A stretch of DNA of 9,606 nucleotides from Desulfobacterales bacterium (GTDB taxonomy: Bacteria; Desulfobacterota; Desulfobacteria; Desulfobacterales; JAUWMJ01). The stretch covers positions 1 to 9,606 of the forward strand of contig JAUWMJ010000072.1 of the NCBI GenBank assembly GCA_030613225.1, read 5' to 3'. The stretch's first letter is position 1; the number at the start of each line of letters is the position of its first letter. The notes below the pieces were generated by a model that saw only the letters and a list, made by a program, of their open reading frames with translations, did no database searches and had not been told where the DNA came from. Shown here piece after piece: positions 6,210 through 9,606 of this stretch. Both the position numbers and the translations under genes were made by a program.

Positions 6210-6896
6210 TTGGATAACTTAGTATCTATTAGAGGGCTATACAAGAGTTTCAACAGCACTAAAGCACGCCTGGATATCCTGAAAGGAGTCAATTTTGATT
6301 TAAAGACAGGCGAAACACTTTCTGTTGTCGGCCCATCCGGGATCGGAAAATCTACCTTTCTCCACATACTCGGTACACTTGACAGGCCGGACAAAGGAAA
6401 AATATTGTACCGGGGGGATGATGTTTCTCTTTTTAATGACGAAAAGCTTGCAAAATTTAGAAATAAATTTATAGGGTTTGTTTTCCAGTTTCATCATCTT
6501 CTTCCTGAATTTTCCGCTCTTGAAAATACTATGATGCCGGGACTTATTAGGGGAAATTCCAAAAAAAGTGCAAGAGAGGCGGCAGAAGAAATACTTGTCA
6601 GGGTGGGACTTAAAGACAGGTTGTCTCACAGGGTTGGAAAACTTTCAGGCGGCGAACTGCAACGAGTTGCCCTGGCCAGAGCACTGGTTCTTAAGCCTGT
6701 AATTCTTCTGGCTGATGAACCAACAGGGAATCTTGATAAAAAAAACAGTCAACAGGTTCATGATCTTATCCTGGAGTTAAATAAGGAATTGCATATGACA
6801 CTGGTCGTTGTAACCCATAATTTAGAACTCGCATCCTATATGTCCCGATGTGTTACGGTTGTTGATGGTTTGTTGGTAGAAACAAGTTTCAGTTGA
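6210..6896 (+). CDS. lolD: Lipoprotein-releasing ABC transporter ATP-binding protein LolD
   Basis: Cytoplasmic ATPase that powers the LolC/E permease. The 228 residues are normal for LolD and carry every ABC motif: Walker A GPSGIGKST (41-49), Q loop with Q93 in FVFQFHHLLPEFSALEN, signature LSGGELQR (145-152), Walker B ILLADEP with catalytic E170, D loop GNLD (173-176) and H switch H203 in VVTHN. The FQFHHLLPEF and ENTMMPGLI segments are characteristic of the LolD/MacB branch, and the permease next door makes LolD the likely identity. The start is a TTG. The TGA stop lies inside the left end of a 146-bp palindrome, so that element forms the 3' boundary of the gene. FtsE is a weaker alternative, not supported by the neighbours. 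Confidence 0.94.
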   Translation: MDNLVSIRGLYKSFNSTKARLDILKGVNFDLKTGETLSVVGPSGIGKSTFLHILGTLDRPDKGKILYRGDDVSLFNDEKLAKFRNKFIGFVFQFHHLLPEFSALENTMMPGLIRGNSKKSAREAAEEILVRVGLKDRLSHRVGKLSGGELQRVALARALVLKPVILLADEPTGNLDKKNSQQVHDLILELNKELHMTLVVVTHNLELASYMSRCVTVVDGLLVETSFS

Positions 6897-7038
6897 GGCA
6901 ATTTTAAAACGTCCCATTTTGCCCAATATCTGCGTCAGGCTCAAATTTTAATCCTCGAAATACTCCATGTATTCCTGTGGTTAAAATTTTCGCCTTCCTT
7001 GATCTTGAACAAAATTGAACATTTTAAAACAGCCTCAA
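6893..7038. repeat. 146-bp imperfect palindrome filling the lolD-bamA gap
   Basis: The ends are perfect 7-bp complements, TTGAGGC (6893-6899) and GCCTCAA (7032-7038). Across the outer 38 bases on each side (6893-6930 with 7001-7038) 30 positions pair. Near the middle AAATTTTAA (6943-6951) pairs exactly with TTAAAATTT (6981-6989), and AATAC (6959-6963) with GTATT (6969-6973) around a five-base centre. The pairs share one symmetry axis at about 6966, so this is one unit, not scattered hairpins. The left end contains the lolD TGA (6894-6896); the right end stops 5 bases before the bamA Shine-Dalgarno. No ORF or transposase is inside. It resembles a REP/MITE-type element. Confidence 0.85.
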
Positions 7039-7043
7039 TTTAT

Positions 7044-7049
7044 AAAGGA
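7044..7049 (+). promoter_or_regulatory. Ribosome binding site of bamA
   Basis: AAAGGA ends five bases before ATG 7055 and selects the start that yields a complete signal peptide. It lies immediately outside the 146-bp palindrome. Confidence 0.75.
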
Positions 7050-7054
7050 TTTAT

Positions 7055-9606
7055 ATGTTCAAACGCTTGAGCCTGATTGTTTTAATATTCATATGTTTTT
7101 TTTCCAGTTCATTATTTGCGAAAAAGCCGGTTACAGTAGTTATACTCCCTTTTGAAATACACAGCAGCGATGATTATTCAAATCTGCAAACTTCAATTCC
7201 GGAGGTGTTGAAAAAGCATCTAAAGCAAGATGGCGTGACCGTACTTGATGTGGATAAACAAAAAGGTTTATCGCCGGAGAATACGGCTAAAGGTAAAAAC
7301 CAAATTCGCAATCTTGGTATGGAAAGCGGTGCTGACTATATCATCTGGGGGAGTATGACCTGGATAGGCAAACAGTTTAGCCTGGACATAAAGATGATGG
7401 AAGTTTTCGGAGGTACTCCTCCCATTGTCTTTTCTACAGAGGGTAAAGGTATAGAGAACCTTTCCCCTGCAGTAAAAAAACTTGCCGGCGATATAAGTCT
7501 TAAGCTTTTTAAACGTGAAGTAATCATAAAAATAATTATTAAGGGCAACAAGCGTATTGAAGCTGATGCCATAAAAAGAGTTATTGTTGCTGCACAAGGT
7601 GATGTTTTTATACCTAAAAATCTTTCAAATGATCTTAAAGCAGTATATTCAATGGGCTATTTTGAGGATGTTCGGATAGAAGCGGAGAGCACATCCAAAG
7701 GAAAAATTATTTTTTTTAAGGTAAAAGAAAAACCGACGATCCGGAAAATAATAACAAAAGGCAACTCAAGCAGGTTTGATGATAAAAAAATAAAGGAGAA
7801 CCTGAATATTAAAACAGGTTCAATTTTGAACATATTTAAAGTTCAGAAAAATGTTAAGCGGATCGAAGAACTTTACAAAGAAAAAAACTATCATAATGTT
7901 AAAGTTGATTATAAAATTATTGAGCTTAAAAACAATCAGGCGGATTTAACATTTATAATCGAAGAAGGTGAAAAAGTTCGGATTAAAAAAATTAAATTTA
8001 TTGGAAATAAAGCTTACACCGAAAAAAAATTGAAAAAAATATTGAAATCATCGGAAAAAGGTTTATTTTCCTGGCTGACGTCATCAGGTGATCTAAAAAG
8101 GGAAGATTTGAACGAAGATGTTGCAAGGCTTGCAGCTTTTTATCACAACAATGGCTATGTACAGGCCAAAATAGGGGAACCGAAGGTTGAATTTAAGGAA
8201 AGCTGTATAGAGATCACCATTAAAATCAAGGAAGGAGCACAATTTAAAGTAGGGAAAGTATATATAAAAGGCGATCTTGTGATGGCCAAAGAAAAAATGA
8301 TGGAGAAAATAAAAATTTCAGATCAAGAATATTTCAACCGCCGGATTGTTCAAAACGATGTGATTCTCCTTAAAGATATTTATTCAGATGAGGGTTATGC
8401 ATATGCAGAGATATTTCCACGTACTGAAAAAGATTTTGATAAGCTGGTTGTCAATATTACATTTGATATAAAAAAAGGTAAACAGGTTTATTTTGAAGAA
8501 ATTATTATTAGTGGTAATACAAAAACCAGGGACAAGGTGATCCGCAGACAGCTTAAAGTATATGAACAGGAACTTTTCAGCGGTGTTCGATTAAAACGTA
8601 GTATAAGAAATCTGTACAGGCTTGATTATTTCAAGGATGTTAAGGTAAACACCCTCAAAGGAAGCACGGATGATAAGATGGTACTTAAAATCGATATTAC
8701 TGAAAAGCCTACCGGAAGTTTTAGTTTCGGAGGGGGATACAGCACTACCGAAAAAGTGTTTGCAACGGCATCCATTTCGCAAAAAAATTTGTTTGGGCGC
8801 GGACATATTCTTGACGTGAATGGAAAGTGGGGGGATGTGACAAAGATGTATTCTTTAGGGTTCACTGAACCGTGGCTTTTTGACATTCCATTATCAGCAG
8901 GTATCAAGATTTACGACTGGGAATATGAATACGATGCATATGATAAGAAGAGCAGGGGTGGCAAATTCAAGCTCGGTTATCCTGTATTTGATTATACAAG
9001 GGGTTATATTTCTTTTTTATATGACAAGGCGGATATAGAAATTACTGTAGAAGAAGAGACTCCTAAATCTATCGTAGATCTTGTGAAAGATTTAGGGGAT
9101 ACGGATATTATTACTAAAAGCATGACAGCCGAACTGCGGTACGATTCAAGGAACAGGATGTTTAATCCTTCAAAGGGATCAGATCACAGACTGACAGTTG
9201 AATATGCAGGCTTTGGTGGAGATATCGGGTTTAGTAAGTATGTCGCTAATGCTGGATGGTATATTCCGCTTTTTAAAGATTTTGTGGGATTTGTACATGC
9301 AAAGGGTGGATATGCTCGTGAAAATTCTAATGGAAAACTTCCTGATTACGAGCGCTTTTTTCTCGGCGGAATAAATTCATTACGCGGTTTTGACTGGGAA
9401 GATCTAAGCCCAAAAGATGAAGACGAAAATTCTATCGGTGGAGATAAATTTGTGCAATTTAATATTGAATTGCTGATTCCCCTGTTTAAAGATGCTGGAA
9501 TAGTCGGGGTTATTTTTTTTGATACAGGTGATGTTTATGATAATGATGAAGATATCGATTTAGGGGAATTAAGAGAGAGCGCCGGATTCGGATTCAGATG
9601 GTATTC
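7055..9606 (+). CDS. bamA: Outer membrane assembly factor BamA with an extra N-terminal TolB/FlgO-like domain (3' end outside the window)
   Basis: BamA inserts beta-barrel proteins into the outer membrane. The frame stays open from ATG 7055 to the window edge, 850 full codons. Residues 1-22 are a signal peptide, cleaved after LFA. Residues ~25-155 are not POTRA: VTVVILPFEI, IPEVLKKHLKQDGVTVLD and GADYIIWGSMT resemble the alpha/beta fold of the TolB N-terminus, FlgO and CsgG. Five POTRA repeats follow, near 156-228, 229-306, 307-395, 396-475 and 476-551, each ending in a turn before the next strand. The Omp85 barrel starts at about 552 (TGSFSFGGGYST), and the L6 motif LRGF with R777 is present. 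About 40-50 C-terminal residues should be missing. BamA is preferred over TamA because of five POTRAs and the lol neighbours. Confidence 0.95.
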   Translation, partial: MFKRLSLIVLIFICFFSSSLFAKKPVTVVILPFEIHSSDDYSNLQTSIPEVLKKHLKQDGVTVLDVDKQKGLSPENTAKGKNQIRNLGMESGADYIIWGSMTWIGKQFSLDIKMMEVFGGTPPIVFSTEGKGIENLSPAVKKLAGDISLKLFKREVIIKIIIKGNKRIEADAIKRVIVAAQGDVFIPKNLSNDLKAVYSMGYFEDVRIEAESTSKGKIIFFKVKEKPTIRKIITKGNSSRFDDKKIKENLNIKTGSILNIFKVQKNVKRIEELYKEKNYHNVKVDYKIIELKNNQADLTFIIEEGEKVRIKKIKFIGNKAYTEKKLKKILKSSEKGLFSWLTSSGDLKREDLNEDVARLAAFYHNNGYVQAKIGEPKVEFKESCIEITIKIKEGAQFKVGKVYIKGDLVMAKEKMMEKIKISDQEYFNRRIVQNDVILLKDIYSDEGYAYAEIFPRTEKDFDKLVVNITFDIKKGKQVYFEEIIISGNTKTRDKVIRRQLKVYEQELFSGVRLKRSIRNLYRLDYFKDVKVNTLKGSTDDKMVLKIDITEKPTGSFSFGGGYSTTEKVFATASISQKNLFGRGHILDVNGKWGDVTKMYSLGFTEPWLFDIPLSAGIKIYDWEYEYDAYDKKSRGGKFKLGYPVFDYTRGYISFLYDKADIEITVEEETPKSIVDLVKDLGDTDIITKSMTAELRYDSRNRMFNPSKGSDHRLTVEYAGFGGDIGFSKYVANAGWYIPLFKDFVGFVHAKGGYARENSNGKLPDYERFFLGGINSLRGFDWEDLSPKDEDENSIGGDKFVQFNIELLIPLFKDAGIVGVIFFDTGDVYDNDEDIDLGELRESAGFGFRWY

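Noticed and set aside
5975..6394. 139-codon minus-strand open frame over the lolC/E-lolD gap.
   Set aside because: Its C-terminal half only translates the repeat arrays (including NPEPLNP) and its N-terminal half is antisense to lolD. It shows no domain or credible start.
8021..8040. Runs of eight and seven A in bamA, and eight A at 2946-2953 in the kinase, as programmed slippage sites.
   Set aside because: Both genes stay in frame with intact motifs, A runs are common throughout this AT-rich coding sequence, and no alternative product is suggested.

Overview
The window reads as a chromosomal segment of an AT-rich, Gram-negative deltaproteobacterium (Desulfobacterota). A Desulfobacterales-like sulfate reducer is my best guess. 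That rests on gene order (pilC next to a PilS-type kinase, then lysS-lolC/E-lolD-bamA, an arrangement I associate with deltaproteobacteria), on the BamA architecture, and on the style of the intergenic repeats. It is inference, not a database result. All recognised genes are on the + strand.

Layout. Positions 1-206 hold no gene I can recognise and end in a 30-bp palindrome and the pilC ribosome binding site. PilC, the inner-membrane platform of the type IV pilus or a related secretion machine, occupies 213-1418. A 367-bp gene-free stretch (1419-1785) follows, packed with inverted repeats and one weak terminator-like hairpin. A six-TM NtrB/PilS-type histidine kinase is at 1786-3087. Lysyl-tRNA synthetase (3192-4706) is followed after 12 bp by the lipoprotein-release permease LolC/E (4719-5954), then after a repeat-filled 255-bp gap by its ATPase LolD (6210-6896). 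After a 146-bp imperfect palindrome comes BamA (7055 to the window edge, 3' end missing).

How the genes work together. PilC and the kinase are a type IV pilus pair: an assembly platform and a membrane sensor of the PilS class, though no pilR, pilA, pilB or pilT is visible here. LolC/E and LolD extract outer-membrane lipoproteins from the inner membrane, and BamA folds beta-barrel proteins into the outer membrane. They form an envelope-biogenesis block behind lysS, probably read from one strand as an operon with possible internal breaks.

Most unusual content. The genes are ordinary housekeeping families. The unexplained structure is between them: four of the five intergenic gaps inside or beside these genes carry palindromic or inverted-repeat elements of at least three kinds. 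These are a 30-bp palindrome pair flanking pilC with a related 14-bp-stem hairpin nearby, two inverted arrays of degenerate 7-8-nt GTT units, and one 146-bp palindrome that contains the lolD stop codon. I found no evidence for a new defence, CRISPR or biosynthetic system.
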